Below, piece after piece: positions 1 through 13,114 of a DNA stretch of 64,000 nt (the stretch's first letter is position 1; every line of letters starts with the position of its first letter). This DNA is from Microbacterium sp. M28 (lineage in GTDB: Bacteria; Actinomycetota; Actinomycetes; Actinomycetales; Microbacteriaceae): contig NZ_CP107546.1 in NCBI RefSeq assembly GCF_025836995.1, positions 2,542,001 to 2,606,000 of the forward strand, in the 5' to 3' direction. The notes under the pieces were generated by a model that saw only the letters and a program-made list of their open reading frames with translations, was not told the DNA's origin and ran no database searches. Position numbers and translations under genes: made by a program.

Positions 1-947
<947 letters not shown>

Positions 948-965
948 TCAGGTGATCCGACGAGA

Positions 966-4463
<3,498 letters not shown>

Positions 4464-4586
4464 GGGAATAACCTCCGTGAGCCCCGCAGGGCTTCTCGAT
4501 TCCTTTGTCGTCAGGTGGAGTGCGTTCGAGAGCTCAACATCTGCCGACCACCATATGAGGGCAGGGAGATACGAACGCAAAGATCA

Positions 4587-4615
4587 ACTATACGTCGAAT
4601 TTCGCGACATGTCCA
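4587..4615 (-). promoter_or_regulatory. rpoB promoter
   Basis: On the minus strand a -35 TGGACA (4610-4615) and a -10 TATAGT (4587-4592) are separated by exactly 17 bases. This is close to the housekeeping sigma consensus and would start transcription near 4580, giving a leader of about 117 bases before the rpoB TTG. The leader shows no terminator that I can recognise. Confidence 0.7.
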
Positions 4616-4680
4616 GTCAGGTCCTTGACCATTTTCGGATGCTGCGGTAAAAGCCTCCGGAATCCACCACCACTCGCGCG

Positions 4681-4989
4681 TCACTCCTCGAAGACGGCGT
4701 TGCCGCGGCAGGCCACGCCCGGACTCGGAGCCGTGCCCTTCCCGTCGGCGCGCACGATCATCCCGTAGCTCTGCACGTGTCCGCCCGTCACCTCGTCGTC
4801 GTCGAACCTGGGAGGGTTGTCCTCGACGTCGTCCGGCAGGTCGCGTCCGGAGAAGTGGCACGCGGAGTGCGCCTTCTCACCGCCCCTGACATCGCCGCCC
4901 TGCCCGTCGTACTCCCCGGCCATCGCGGCGCCGCCGCTGCCGAGCACGAGTCCGAGCGCGAGGGCGCACGTCAGCATCATCTTCTTCAT
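4681..4989 (-). CDS. small secreted protein of unknown function
   Basis: A 102-residue protein of unknown function. The ATG at 4989 is preceded by AGGAAG; a longer reading frame upstream lacks a signal peptide and is less likely. Residues 1-25 form a standard signal peptide (MKKMMLTCALALGLVLG, cleavage probably after AMA). The mature part is acidic, hydrophilic and has two cysteines (SACHFSGRD and GVACRGN) that could form one disulfide outside the cell. I recognise no domain. It sits alone between rpoB and the peptide transporter operon and has its own candidate promoter at 5068-5096. Confidence 0.75.
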   Translation of the reverse strand: MKKMMLTCALALGLVLGSGGAAMAGEYDGQGGDVRGGEKAHSACHFSGRDLPDDVEDNPPRFDDDEVTGGHVQSYGMIVRADGKGTAPSPGVACRGNAVFEE

Positions 4990-5067
4990 TGGTCTTCCTA
5001 ACCCCAGAGGAACACCGGGTCGTCGCCGACGGCGACTCGGGCACGGCATCGTCGTCGTGCGCCTGTG

Positions 5068-5096
5068 ACGCTAGTCCTCGCACCACCGCCCCGCAA
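5068..5096 (-). promoter_or_regulatory. candidate promoter for the small secreted protein
   Basis: Minus-strand TTGCGG (5091-5096) and TAGCGT (5068-5073) are separated by 17 bases and lie just past the end of the peptide transporter ATPase gene. Transcription would begin about 70 bases before the ATG at 4989. Confidence 0.45.
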
Positions 5097-5103
5097 GGGC
5101 ATC

Positions 5104-6765
5104 TCAGGAGGCGATGTTCAGTTCGTTTCCGGGGATCGACGCGAGCAGACGCCGCGTGTACGGGTCGCGCGGATTGGTGAAGATCTCCTCGGAGCTCGCC
5201 GCCTCGACCAGGGAGCCGTCCTTCATGACGCAGACGTAGTCGCTGATCAGCCGCACGACCGCCAGGTCGTGCGAGATGAACAGGTAGCTCAGTCCGTACT
5301 CCCGCTGCAGGTCGCCCAGCAGCGTGAGGATCTGATCCTGCACGAGCACGTCCAGGGCGGACACCGGCTCGTCGCACACCACGAGATCCGGCGACAGCGC
5401 CAGAGCCCTGGCGATCGCGACGCGCTGGCGCTGACCGCCGGACAGTTCCGACGGGTAGCGGCGCAGCATCGACTGCGGCAGGGCGACGTCGTCGAGCAGC
5501 TTGCGCACGCGTGCACGGCGGTCGGAGCGGCCTCCGCGCCTGTAGAACTCCAGCGGCTCGCCGATCAGCCGCTCGATCGTGAACATCGGGTTCAGGCTCG
5601 AGTACGGGTCCTGGAAGATCGGCTGCACGCGCTGCCGGAACGAGCGCGTCTCGGCCCTGTCCATGCTCGCGATGTCCTTGCCGTCGAAGCGGATCGTGCC
5701 GCTGGTCGGCTCGACCACCTTCAGCAGCATCCTGGCGGTGGTGGTCTTGCCGGAGCCCGACTCTCCGACGATCGCGACGGTCTCGCCGCGAGGGATCGCG
5801 AGCGACACGTCGTTCACGGCGACGAAGTCCTCCTTGCGACCCCGAACCGGGTACACCTTGGTGAGATTCTCGATCTCGACGATGTGATCGGCCGCCGGGG
5901 CCGAGGCCGCCTCATCCGCCGCCGGTGGCTCCGCCGGTTCGACGACGGCCGCCTGCGGGATCAGCCGCACGGCCGCGACGGACGGTGCCGCCTGCACGAG
6001 CGACTGGGTGTACGGATGCTGCGGCGCCTCGAGGATCTGCCTCGCAGGTCCCTGTTCGACGACCTTTCCCCTGTGCATCACGATCACGCGCTCGGCGCGC
6101 TCGGCAGCCAGGCCCAGATCGTGCGTGATCAGCAGCACCGCCGTGCCCAGCTCGCGCGTCATCTCACCGATCTGGTCGAGGATCGTCTGCTGCACGGTGA
6201 CGTCCAGTGCGCTGGTCGGCTCGTCCGCGATGAGCAGCCTGGGCTTGCAGGCGAGCCCGATCGCGATCAGAGCGCGCTGTCGCATCCCGCCCGAGAACTC
6301 GTGCGGGTACTGCTTCGCGCGCCGCTCGGCCTCGGGGAGCCCTGCCGCCTGCAGCGCCTCGACGACCTTCGCCGACACGTTCTGCCTGTTCGCCAGACCA
6401 TGCACCAGCAGGGTCTCGGCGACCTGCGTGCCGATCTTCGCGACCGGGTTGAGATTGGACATCGGGTCCTGCGGCACGAGCCCGATGTGACGTCCGCGGA
6501 TCCTGCGCATCTCGTGCTCCGGCGCGTGGGCGATCTCCCGTCCGTCCATCCGGATGCTCCCCGCCGTGACCCGGCCTCCGCCGGCGAGCAGTCCGATGAT
6601 CGCCATGGCAGTCGTGGACTTGCCGGAGCCGGACTCCCCCACGATCGCGACGGTCTGTCCGGCGGCGATCTCCAGGTCCACTCCCTCGACGGCGTGCACG
6701 ACGCCGTCCATCGTGGTGAAGTCGACCGTCAGGCCCTCGACCTGCAGCAGCGGCTCCTCGTTCAT
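5104..6765 (-). CDS. peptide ABC transporter, fused double ATPase (DppD-DppF type)
   Basis: About 553 residues holding two complete ABC ATPase domains in one chain, corresponding to DppD and DppF/OppD-OppF fused. Each half has a Walker A (GESGSGKST and GESGSGKTT). The signatures are FSGGMRQRAL in the first half and LSGGQRQRVA in the second. Both Walker B regions end in DEP.SALDV. A linker rich in Pro and Ala separates them near residue 280. It energises di/oligopeptide uptake through the two permeases encoded just upstream. I chose the ATG at 6765 because AAGGA lies 7 bases before it; an in-frame ATG at 6780 and a GTG at 6789, which overlaps the permease stop, are alternatives. Last gene of the four-gene operon. 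Confidence 0.93.
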   Translation of the reverse strand: MNEEPLLQVEGLTVDFTTMDGVVHAVEGVDLEIAAGQTVAIVGESGSGKSTTAMAIIGLLAGGGRVTAGSIRMDGREIAHAPEHEMRRIRGRHIGLVPQDPMSNLNPVAKIGTQVAETLLVHGLANRQNVSAKVVEALQAAGLPEAERRAKQYPHEFSGGMRQRALIAIGLACKPRLLIADEPTSALDVTVQQTILDQIGEMTRELGTAVLLITHDLGLAAERAERVIVMHRGKVVEQGPARQILEAPQHPYTQSLVQAAPSVAAVRLIPQAAVVEPAEPPAADEAASAPAADHIVEIENLTKVYPVRGRKEDFVAVNDVSLAIPRGETVAIVGESGSGKTTTARMLLKVVEPTSGTIRFDGKDIASMDRAETRSFRQRVQPIFQDPYSSLNPMFTIERLIGEPLEFYRRGGRSDRRARVRKLLDDVALPQSMLRRYPSELSGGQRQRVAIARALALSPDLVVCDEPVSALDVLVQDQILTLLGDLQREYGLSYLFISHDLAVVRLISDYVCVMKDGSLVEAASSEEIFTNPRDPYTRRLLASIPGNELNIAS

Positions 6766-6785
6766 GTTCGTGTCCTTCATGGCAC

Positions 6786-7736
6786 TCACCGTGCCCTCGT
6801 CCTCGGGTCCATCGCTTCTCGCAGCGCCTCGCCGAACAGCGTGAAGCCGAGCGCGGTGACAGCGATGCAGATGCCTGGTAGGAACGCCAGCCAGGGGGCG
6901 ATCGCCAGCTCGGCCTGCGCGTAGGTCAGCATCCGGCCCCATTCGGCCGTTTCGGGCCGTCCGCCGCCGAGCCCCAGGAAGGACAGCGCCGCGGCATCGA
7001 TGACGGCCGTGGCGAGCGTGAGCGTCCCCTGCACGATCACGGGGCCGATCGCGTTCGGCAGCACGTGCGACATCGTGATCGTGCCGCGTCCGAGCCCGAG
7101 CGTCTGCGCCGAGAGCACGTAGTCGCTCGAGCGCTGCTGCAGCATCGACGCCCGCAGCAGGCGGGCGAAGATCGGCACCTGCGACGCCCCGATCGCGATC
7201 ATCACGGCGTACGGCGTCTGCCCGAGGATCGCGGCGATGGACACCGCGAGCAGCAGGTTGGGCACCGACAGGATGATGTCGACGATGCGCATGATGAACG
7301 TGTCCACCCAGCCGCCGAACGTCCCGGCGACGAGGCCGAGGATCATGCCGCCGACCAGACCGAGCGCGGTCGACACCACACCGACCATGAGGGATGCCTG
7401 CGCGCCCCAGATCAGTTTGGACAGCACGTCGCCGCCGAAACGGTCCAGTCCCAGCGGAAACTGCGGCAGCTCCCCCGGTCCCGGGATCTGCGTCGGCGTG
7501 ATGTACTTCGCGCCGGGCAGCGCCGTCTCGGGATACGGCGCCAGGATCGGCGCCAGCGCGGCGACGAGCAGGAACAGCAGCACGATGGCCGCGCCGATCC
7601 ACGCGGTCGGGTTGCGCCGGAGCCGCCGGAAGACGTCATGCCAGAACCCGCCGCTGCTCTTCAGCCCTTCCTGGGCGACGGCGACGGTGTCGATCAGTCC
7701 GGCGCCCTGCGCCGGCGGGAGGATGGGCGAGGTCAT
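6786..7736 (-). CDS. dppC: peptide ABC transporter permease (DppC type)
   Basis: A 316-residue integral membrane permease of the DppC/OppC family. It has an N-terminal cytoplasmic stretch, a first helix near residues 42-65, then the ABC permease core with the EAA-loop region around GASQVPIFARLLRASML. It pairs with the upstream DppB-type subunit to form the peptide channel. The ATG at 7736 overlaps the dppB stop codon by four bases (ATGA), so the two are translationally coupled. Confidence 0.93.
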   Translation of the reverse strand: MTSPILPPAQGAGLIDTVAVAQEGLKSSGGFWHDVFRRLRRNPTAWIGAAIVLLFLLVAALAPILAPYPETALPGAKYITPTQIPGPGELPQFPLGLDRFGGDVLSKLIWGAQASLMVGVVSTALGLVGGMILGLVAGTFGGWVDTFIMRIVDIILSVPNLLLAVSIAAILGQTPYAVMIAIGASQVPIFARLLRASMLQQRSSDYVLSAQTLGLGRGTITMSHVLPNAIGPVIVQGTLTLATAVIDAAALSFLGLGGGRPETAEWGRMLTYAQAELAIAPWLAFLPGICIAVTALGFTLFGEALREAMDPRTRAR

Positions 7737-8737
7737 TGGACCCTCACTCTCGGGTCGATCACGCTGTAGGAGACGTCCACGGCGAGGTTGATCAGCGCAT
7801 AGGCGATCGCGATGAAGATGATGAACCCCTGCAGCACCGGGAAGTCACGGGTGAAGATCGCTCTCGCCAGGAACGAGCCGATCCCCGGGAAGGCGAACAC
7901 GGTCTCCGTCAGGACGGCGCCGGAGATCAGCAGACCCGCCTGCAAGCCGATAGTGGTGATGACCGGCAGCATGGCGTTACGCAGGATGAACCTGTTGCGC
8001 AGCGTCCCCGGTGCCACGCCCTTGGCGCGACCGGTTCGGACGTAGTCGGCGTTCTGCACCTCCAGGACGCTGGCCCTGGTGATGCGGACGATGATCGCCA
8101 GCGGGATGGTGCCGAGCGCCAGCGCGGGCAGGATCAGGTGCAGGATCGCGTCCCACGAGGCATCCAGCTCCCCCGTGATGATGCCGTCCCACACGTAGAA
8201 GCCCGTGGGATGCGTGGCATCTATCCGCGGGTTCTGCCTGCCGTCGGCCGGCAGCCAGCCGAGCTGGACGGCGAAGACGTATTTGAGGATGAACGCGAGG
8301 AAGAACACCGGGATGGTGATGCCGACCAGGCTCAGGATGACCGAGGCGTGATCGGTGAGCTTGCCATGACGACGGGCGGCCCAGTAACCGAGCGGGATGC
8401 CGATGCCGATCGCGATGATCAGCGCGGCGACGGAGAGCTCGATGGTCGCCGGGAAGCGGCGCATGAACTCCTCCGTGACGGGTCGATTCGTCTGGATCGA
8501 CGTTCCGAAGTCGCCCTGCAGAAGCCGTCCGATCCACGTGAAGTACTGCTGGATCAGCGGTTCGTTGAAGCCGTACAGCTCGTTGACGCGTTCGATCGCC
8601 TCCGGCGTCGCCTTTTCGCCGAGGAGGGCGACCGCGGGGCCGCCGGGGAGGGCCCTGACCCAGGCGAAGAGCAGAATGCTCAGCCCGAACAGGGTGGGAA
8701 TGAGAAGCAGCAGTCGCCTGCCGATGGTGCGCAGCAC
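7733..8737 (-). CDS. dppB: peptide ABC transporter permease (DppB type)
   Basis: A 334-residue DppB/OppB family permease. The N-terminal helix (RRLLLLIPTLFGLSILLFAW) and the typical periplasmic loop before residue 100 are present, as is the EAA-type motif RNRFILRNAMLPV. Start is GTG 8737 with GGAGA eight bases upstream. It lies 72 bases after the binding-protein gene, and that gap contains a strong hairpin (8761-8803) that probably sets the relative amounts of the two products. Coupled to dppC by an ATGA overlap. Confidence 0.93.
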   Translation of the reverse strand: MLRTIGRRLLLLIPTLFGLSILLFAWVRALPGGPAVALLGEKATPEAIERVNELYGFNEPLIQQYFTWIGRLLQGDFGTSIQTNRPVTEEFMRRFPATIELSVAALIIAIGIGIPLGYWAARRHGKLTDHASVILSLVGITIPVFFLAFILKYVFAVQLGWLPADGRQNPRIDATHPTGFYVWDGIITGELDASWDAILHLILPALALGTIPLAIIVRITRASVLEVQNADYVRTGRAKGVAPGTLRNRFILRNAMLPVITTIGLQAGLLISGAVLTETVFAFPGIGSFLARAIFTRDFPVLQGFIIFIAIAYALINLAVDVSYSVIDPRVRVQ

Positions 8738-8760
8738 GGATAGGTCTCCGGTTTCCGGGT

Positions 8761-8803
8761 GCGTCCGGTCCCCGTCGTGCGTCGCGCGACGGGGGCCGGA
8801 CGC
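8761..8803 (-). terminator. strong intercistronic hairpin between dppA and dppB
   Basis: Two 17-base arms (8761-8777 and 8787-8803) pair along their full length except for one G-U, around a 9-base loop. There is no U-tract. Its place between the binding-protein and permease genes suggests partial termination or protection of the dppA mRNA 3' end. Confidence 0.7.
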
Positions 8804-8809
8804 AGGTGA

Positions 8810-10483
8810 TCACTCGGTCAGGACGATGTCCGTGAAGACCTCGTCGTTCACCGGGCTGGCCGGATAGCTCTCGACCCGCGGGTCGAACGCCAGGGTCGGG
8901 GCCGGGTGCGCGAGCGGAACGCCGGGGATGAACTGCGCCACATCCTCGTTGATCTCCTCGTACAGCGGCGTCTGCTCCTCGAGGTTGGAGACGCCACGGG
9001 CCTCGGCGAGCTTCTGGAACAGCTCCGGGTTGTCGAAGCCCCACTCCGAGCTCTGCTGGCCGAAGAAGACGCCGACGAAGTTGTCGGTGTCGTTGTAGTC
9101 ACCGGTCCAGCCCAGCAGGTGGATGCCGTGGTCGGCGGTGCCGGTGGTGCGGTCGAGGTATTCGACCCACTCCTCGGAGACCGGGGTGGTCTCCACGCCC
9201 ACCTCGGCGAGCTGCGAGGACAGGACGGTGAAGATCTGCTCGGGGTCCGGCATGTACGGACGCGAGACGTTGACCGGGTAGTTGAAGGTCAGCTTCAGCG
9301 GGTTCGCCTCGGTGTAGCCGGCCTCCTCGAGCAGCTGCTTGGCCATGTCGGGGTCGTAGTCGTACGTCGTGACGCCGTCGTTGTAGCCGTTGACCGTGTC
9401 CGGCATGAACTGGGTCGCCTTCTCGGTGCCGTCCGGCAGCACCTGCGTGATCAGGGCGTCCTTGTCGATCGCGTGGGACAGCGCCTGACGCACCTTGATG
9501 TCCTGGAGCTCGGGAATCGCCTGGTTGAACGCCAGGTACAGGATCGTGAACGGCGGACGGGACACCATGGTGAAGTCGTCCTCCTCGAGGGCCGCGGTGT
9601 CGGCGGGGCCGACCAGGTCGTAGCCGTCGATGTCGCCTGCCTCGAGCGACTGGCGCCGTGCCGTCGGGTCGTCGATCGTGCGGAAGATGATCTCCTCGAT
9701 CTGACCGGGCTCGCCCCAGTAGTCCTCGAACGCGGTCAGTGTGACCTGCTCGCCGGGCGCCCACTCCTCGAACTGGAACGGGCCGGTGCCGGCCGGGTGG
9801 CCCATCGCGTACTCCGACATCTGCGGAGCCTCGGCGGAGCCGCCGACCTCGTCGGCGCCGAACTCCTGCATCGCCGTCGGGCTCTGCATGGCGAACGCCG
9901 GCAGCGACAGGGCGGGGATGAAGCCGGCGAACGGCTTGTTGAGCGTGATCGTGGCGGTCGACTCGTCATCGGCCGAGCAGGACTTGTACACGGCGTTCGC
10001 CGGGTCCGAGGCATAACCCTTGAAGAGCTTGTTGTAGTAATAGCCGAACGCCTCGCTGGCGGCGAGACCGGTCCAGTTGTACCAGCGGTCGAAGTTCGCG
10101 CACACGGCCTCGGCGTTGAAGGGAGTGCCGTCGTGGAAGGTGACGCCCTCCTTGAGGGTGAAGGTGTGCGACATGCCGTCCTCGGCGGATTCCCACGACT
10201 CCGCGAGCAGCGGGGCGGGGTCGGCCGTGCCCGGCTCGGTGCCGACGAGGCCCTCGAAGATCTGCCGGGAGACGCGGAACGTCTCGCCGTCCTGCGCGAA
10301 GGCGGGGTCGAGGCTGGCCGGGTCGGAGGAGGCCGCGAAGATGAAGGTCGAGTCGACCTCGGCGGATCCTTCGCCGGTGTCGTCGCCGCGTTCGCTGGCC
10401 ACGCAGCCCGCGAGCAGCAGTGCCGCGACTGCCGTGCCGGTGACGGCGAGGATTCCCCGCCGTCGCAGAGGTGTCTGATGCAT
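8810..10483 (-). CDS. dppA: peptide ABC transporter substrate-binding lipoprotein
   Basis: About 557 residues, SBP_bac_5 family (DppA/OppA). The ATG at 10483 follows GGGAAGG and begins MHQTPLRRRGILAV; a lipobox LLAGC at about residues 22-26 predicts a membrane-anchored lipoprotein facing outside. Family landmarks include FIFAASSDPASLDPAFAQDG, the VTFHDGTPFNAEAVCANFDRW segment and LGWTGDYNDTDNF. It captures di- or oligopeptides, or possibly a related ligand such as nickel-chelates or oligosaccharides, since family members vary. First gene of the operon dppA-dppB-dppC-dppDF, expressed from the promoter at 10560-10588. Confidence 0.93.
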   Translation of the reverse strand: MHQTPLRRRGILAVTGTAVAALLLAGCVASERGDDTGEGSAEVDSTFIFAASSDPASLDPAFAQDGETFRVSRQIFEGLVGTEPGTADPAPLLAESWESAEDGMSHTFTLKEGVTFHDGTPFNAEAVCANFDRWYNWTGLAASEAFGYYYNKLFKGYASDPANAVYKSCSADDESTATITLNKPFAGFIPALSLPAFAMQSPTAMQEFGADEVGGSAEAPQMSEYAMGHPAGTGPFQFEEWAPGEQVTLTAFEDYWGEPGQIEEIIFRTIDDPTARRQSLEAGDIDGYDLVGPADTAALEEDDFTMVSRPPFTILYLAFNQAIPELQDIKVRQALSHAIDKDALITQVLPDGTEKATQFMPDTVNGYNDGVTTYDYDPDMAKQLLEEAGYTEANPLKLTFNYPVNVSRPYMPDPEQIFTVLSSQLAEVGVETTPVSEEWVEYLDRTTGTADHGIHLLGWTGDYNDTDNFVGVFFGQQSSEWGFDNPELFQKLAEARGVSNLEEQTPLYEEINEDVAQFIPGVPLAHPAPTLAFDPRVESYPASPVNDEVFTDIVLTE

Positions 10484-10521
10484 GGGTGATGCCTTCCCTG
10501 TATAGCGCTTCGTTGCGCGCA

Positions 10522-10543
10522 CCGGGAGCGTCGTCGCTCCCGG
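10522..10543 (-). other. hairpin in the dppA leader
   Basis: Perfect 9-base inverted repeat (10522-10530 and 10535-10543) with a 4-base loop, inside the inferred 5' untranslated region of dppA, about 40 bases before the start codon. It could stabilise the transcript. No riboswitch class is recognisable. Confidence 0.5.
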
Positions 10544-10559
10544 ATACGGTGATCCTTCG

Positions 10560-10588
10560 ACGCTACCCAGCCCGCACGAGGAATCCAA
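10560..10588 (-). promoter_or_regulatory. dpp operon promoter
   Basis: Minus-strand TTGGAT (10583-10588) and TAGCGT (10560-10565) with a 17-base spacer. Transcription would start near 10553, about 70 bases before the dppA ATG. Confidence 0.5.
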
Positions 10589-10671
10589 TCCCACACGCGT
10601 TGCGATCGGGTATCGGCTGTGTAACAGGTGCAACACGCGCCCCGGGGCGCGCCCGCGGGTATGTTCGAGCC

Positions 10672-11559
10672 ATGCGGATCCTCCTCACCGGCGCATCAGG
10701 CCTGATCGGCTCGGCCACGGTCGACCTCGCCCGTGGTGCACATGACGTGCGCACGCTCGTGAGGCGCGATCCGGTCGATGCGACCGAGTACCGCTGGGAT
10801 CCGGCATCCGGCTCGGCTCCGGCAGAGCCGATCGCCTGGGCGGATGCCGTGGTCAGCCTCTCCGGCGCGAGCCTGTCCCACCTGCCCTGGTCCCGCCGTT
10901 ACCGTGCGGAGATCCTGGACAGCAGGGTCGACGTGACCGCGGCCGTCGCGCACGCGATCGCGGAGTCGGAACGTCCGCCGGCGGCCTGGGTGTCGGCGTC
11001 CGCCGTGGGGGTCTACGGCGATCGCCCCGGCGAGGAGCTCACCGAGGATGCCGATCGTGGACAGGGATTTCTCGCCGATGTCGTCTTCGCCTGGGAGGCC
11101 GCCACGCTCGCCGCTGCGTCGCGGACACGTATCGTCCACGCCCGCACCGGCCTGGTGCTGGCCCGCGGCGGCGCGCTCGCGCCGCTCCTGCTGGCCACGC
11201 GCGTCGGCCTGGGTTCGACGGTCGGGAACGGCACCCAGCACTGGCCGTGGATCGCTCTCGAGGATGAAGTCCGCGCACTGCTGCATCTGGCCACGGCATC
11301 GGATCTGTCCGGTCCGGTCAACCTGGTCGCACCGAGTCCCGCGACGTCGCGGGAGGTCACCACGGCGCTGGCCCGCGCTCTGCACCGGCCGCACGCCTTC
11401 CGGTTGCCGGCGTTCGCTCTGCGCGCCGGGATGGGCCTCGCGGCGGAAGAACTGCTGCTGGCCGACCAGCACGCGGTGCCGCGGCGGCTCCTCGAGGACG
11501 GATTCCGGTTCCGTCGGGCGACTCTGGATGACGCGATCGCCGCTGCCGTCGCGGGGTGA
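10672..11559 (+). CDS. TIGR01777-type NAD(P)-dependent epimerase-like SDR
   Basis: A 295-residue atypical short-chain dehydrogenase of the YfcH/SDR39U1 (TIGR01777) family. The Rossmann start is LLTGASGLIGSATV, followed by the family-typical WDP, the DAVVSLSGASL strand-turn and SASAVGVYGDR. Substrate is unknown for the whole family. The ATG at 10672 has no Shine-Dalgarno sequence but a TATGTT hexamer (10660-10665) six bases upstream, so the mRNA is probably leaderless. Divergent from dppA and convergent with the nagZ-like gene. Confidence 0.85.
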   Translation: MRILLTGASGLIGSATVDLARGAHDVRTLVRRDPVDATEYRWDPASGSAPAEPIAWADAVVSLSGASLSHLPWSRRYRAEILDSRVDVTAAVAHAIAESERPPAAWVSASAVGVYGDRPGEELTEDADRGQGFLADVVFAWEAATLAAASRTRIVHARTGLVLARGGALAPLLLATRVGLGSTVGNGTQHWPWIALEDEVRALLHLATASDLSGPVNLVAPSPATSREVTTALARALHRPHAFRLPAFALRAGMGLAAEELLLADQHAVPRRLLEDGFRFRRATLDDAIAAAVAG

Positions 11560-11647
11560 CCGCTTTCCGCTCGCCCAGCGAACGGAGCTGGCGCCCGCTC
11601 AGCGGACGCGAGGGGTGCGCTCGACGAACCGGGGAGAACCGGTCAGG

Positions 11648-13114
11648 TCAGCGGGTGAGGAGGTCTCGCACGACCTCGGCGGAGATGCGACTCGCGGCAC
11701 TCGCGTCGATGACCGGCAGCGCAAGATCGCCGCGAACGGGCAGTCCCACGTTGACGACGATCGCTTCGGCATCCAGCGCGGCTGCGCGTTCGATGAGCGC
11801 GCGCTGGGCCGGCTCGACCTCCGGTCGGTCCACGAGCAGCACGAGGCGCCCTGCATCGGCTGTGGCGGCCTCGAGTGCGGCATCCCGCTCGGCATCCGAC
11901 GCCCGTTCGACGTCCAGCCGCACCCGGAATCCGTTTCCTGCGAGCGCCGCGGCCACGTAGCCGGCCGCGCTGTCGACGGCGAGGGTCGACCGCCGCCGCG
12001 CATCGACGACCGCGAGAGCGGATGCCGAGGCGCCCCGATCTCCGACCACTCGCAGCGCGCGGCGCACGATTCCGGCCGCGTCATACGCGTCGCCGGTGTC
12101 CGGCGTCGCGGCCCTGAGCTTCGCGGACAGCGCGAGGATGCGGTCCCTGGCCTGTTCGACGCGCTCGCGCGGCAGCGACCCGTCGCGCAGCGCCGCGACG
12201 ATGGCCTCGCGCGTCGTGAAGAAGTCGCGTTCGTCCTGGTCAGGCAGAGCCGCAGCCCCGGGGTTCGTCGGATTGCCGATGCAGAGCAGGTCGGCGCCGG
12301 CGGCGAGCGCCTGCACCGCTCCCCCGCCGAGCCCGACGCTCTCGCGCACGGCTGCCATGTCGAGGGCATCCGTGATGATGACGCCGTCGAAGCCGAGCGC
12401 GCGGAGCTTTCCGAGCACGAGGGGGTTCAGCGTCGCGGGCTTCTCGCCCCAGGCCGGAACCACGATGTGCGCGGTCATGACCGTGTCCACACCGGCCGCG
12501 ATCGCGGCACGGAAGGGCTCGAGGTGCACGTCCTCGATCACGGACGTGTCGAGCGTGATCTCGGGCAACGCGTGGTGCGAGTCCAGGTGCGTGTCGCCGT
12601 GGCCCGGGAAGTGCTTGACGCACGCCGCAGCACCGCCGGACTGGATGCCGTCGACCGTCGCGGCGACATGGCGGGCCACGAGCTGCGCGTCATCGCCGAA
12701 CGCACGCACACCGATCACCGGGTTGCGCGGGTCGGTGTTGACGTCCGCGACCGGACCGAGGACGACGTCGACGCCGGCGGCGCGTGCACGCCTGGCCAGC
12801 TCGGCGCCGGTCGCCCGGCTCGCGGTGACGTCGTCGACGCGACCGAGCTGCGCGGCACCGGGAAGGGTCGACCCCGTCGCGGACTCGAGGCGGGTGACGC
12901 TGCCGCCCTCCTCGTCGATCCCGATGAGGGCATCAGGCGCCGCGGCACGAAGCGCCGCGCTGAGCTCCGGGAGCCGCTCGGACATGTTCTGCCCGAAGTA
13001 CACCACGCCGGCGAGGCCGTCGCGGAGTTCGGCGAGCAGCCACTCCGGCGCCTCAGTGCCGAGGAAGCCGGGCCACAGGACGGAGTTCGCGAGGCGGGTG
13101 AGCTCGTCGCTCAT
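11648..13114 (-). CDS. nagZ: family 3 glycoside hydrolase, NagZ-like beta-N-acetylhexosaminidase
   Basis: A 488-residue cytoplasmic GH3 enzyme without a signal peptide. The NagZ signature KHFPGHGDTHLDSHHALP is present near residues 165-182, including the His/Asp dyad loop that serves as acid/base in NagZ, and the nucleophile Asp is in VIITDALDM. After the TIM barrel, about 150 extra residues form a second, degenerate C-terminal domain. It should remove terminal GlcNAc from muropeptides or chito-oligosaccharides. Its ATG overlaps the stop of the upstream sugar permease (ATGA), so import and hydrolysis are one expression unit; this suggests the imported sugar is a beta-GlcNAc disaccharide (inference). 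Confidence 0.88.
   Translation of the reverse strand: MSDELTRLANSVLWPGFLGTEAPEWLLAELRDGLAGVVYFGQNMSERLPELSAALRAAAPDALIGIDEEGGSVTRLESATGSTLPGAAQLGRVDDVTASRATGAELARRARAAGVDVVLGPVADVNTDPRNPVIGVRAFGDDAQLVARHVAATVDGIQSGGAAACVKHFPGHGDTHLDSHHALPEITLDTSVIEDVHLEPFRAAIAAGVDTVMTAHIVVPAWGEKPATLNPLVLGKLRALGFDGVIITDALDMAAVRESVGLGGGAVQALAAGADLLCIGNPTNPGAAALPDQDERDFFTTREAIVAALRDGSLPRERVEQARDRILALSAKLRAATPDTGDAYDAAGIVRRALRVVGDRGASASALAVVDARRRSTLAVDSAAGYVAAALAGNGFRVRLDVERASDAERDAALEAATADAGRLVLLVDRPEVEPAQRALIERAAALDAEAIVVNVGLPVRGDLALPVIDASAASRISAEVVRDLLTR

Noticed and set aside
5065..6924. Long plus-strand frame across the dpp ATPase gene
   Set aside because: Low-complexity Arg/Leu/Asp/Gly translation with no motif; opposite strand encodes both ABC domains.
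10522..10543. Riboswitch in the dppA leader
   Set aside because: Only one short hairpin is visible and no conserved aptamer sequence is recognisable.
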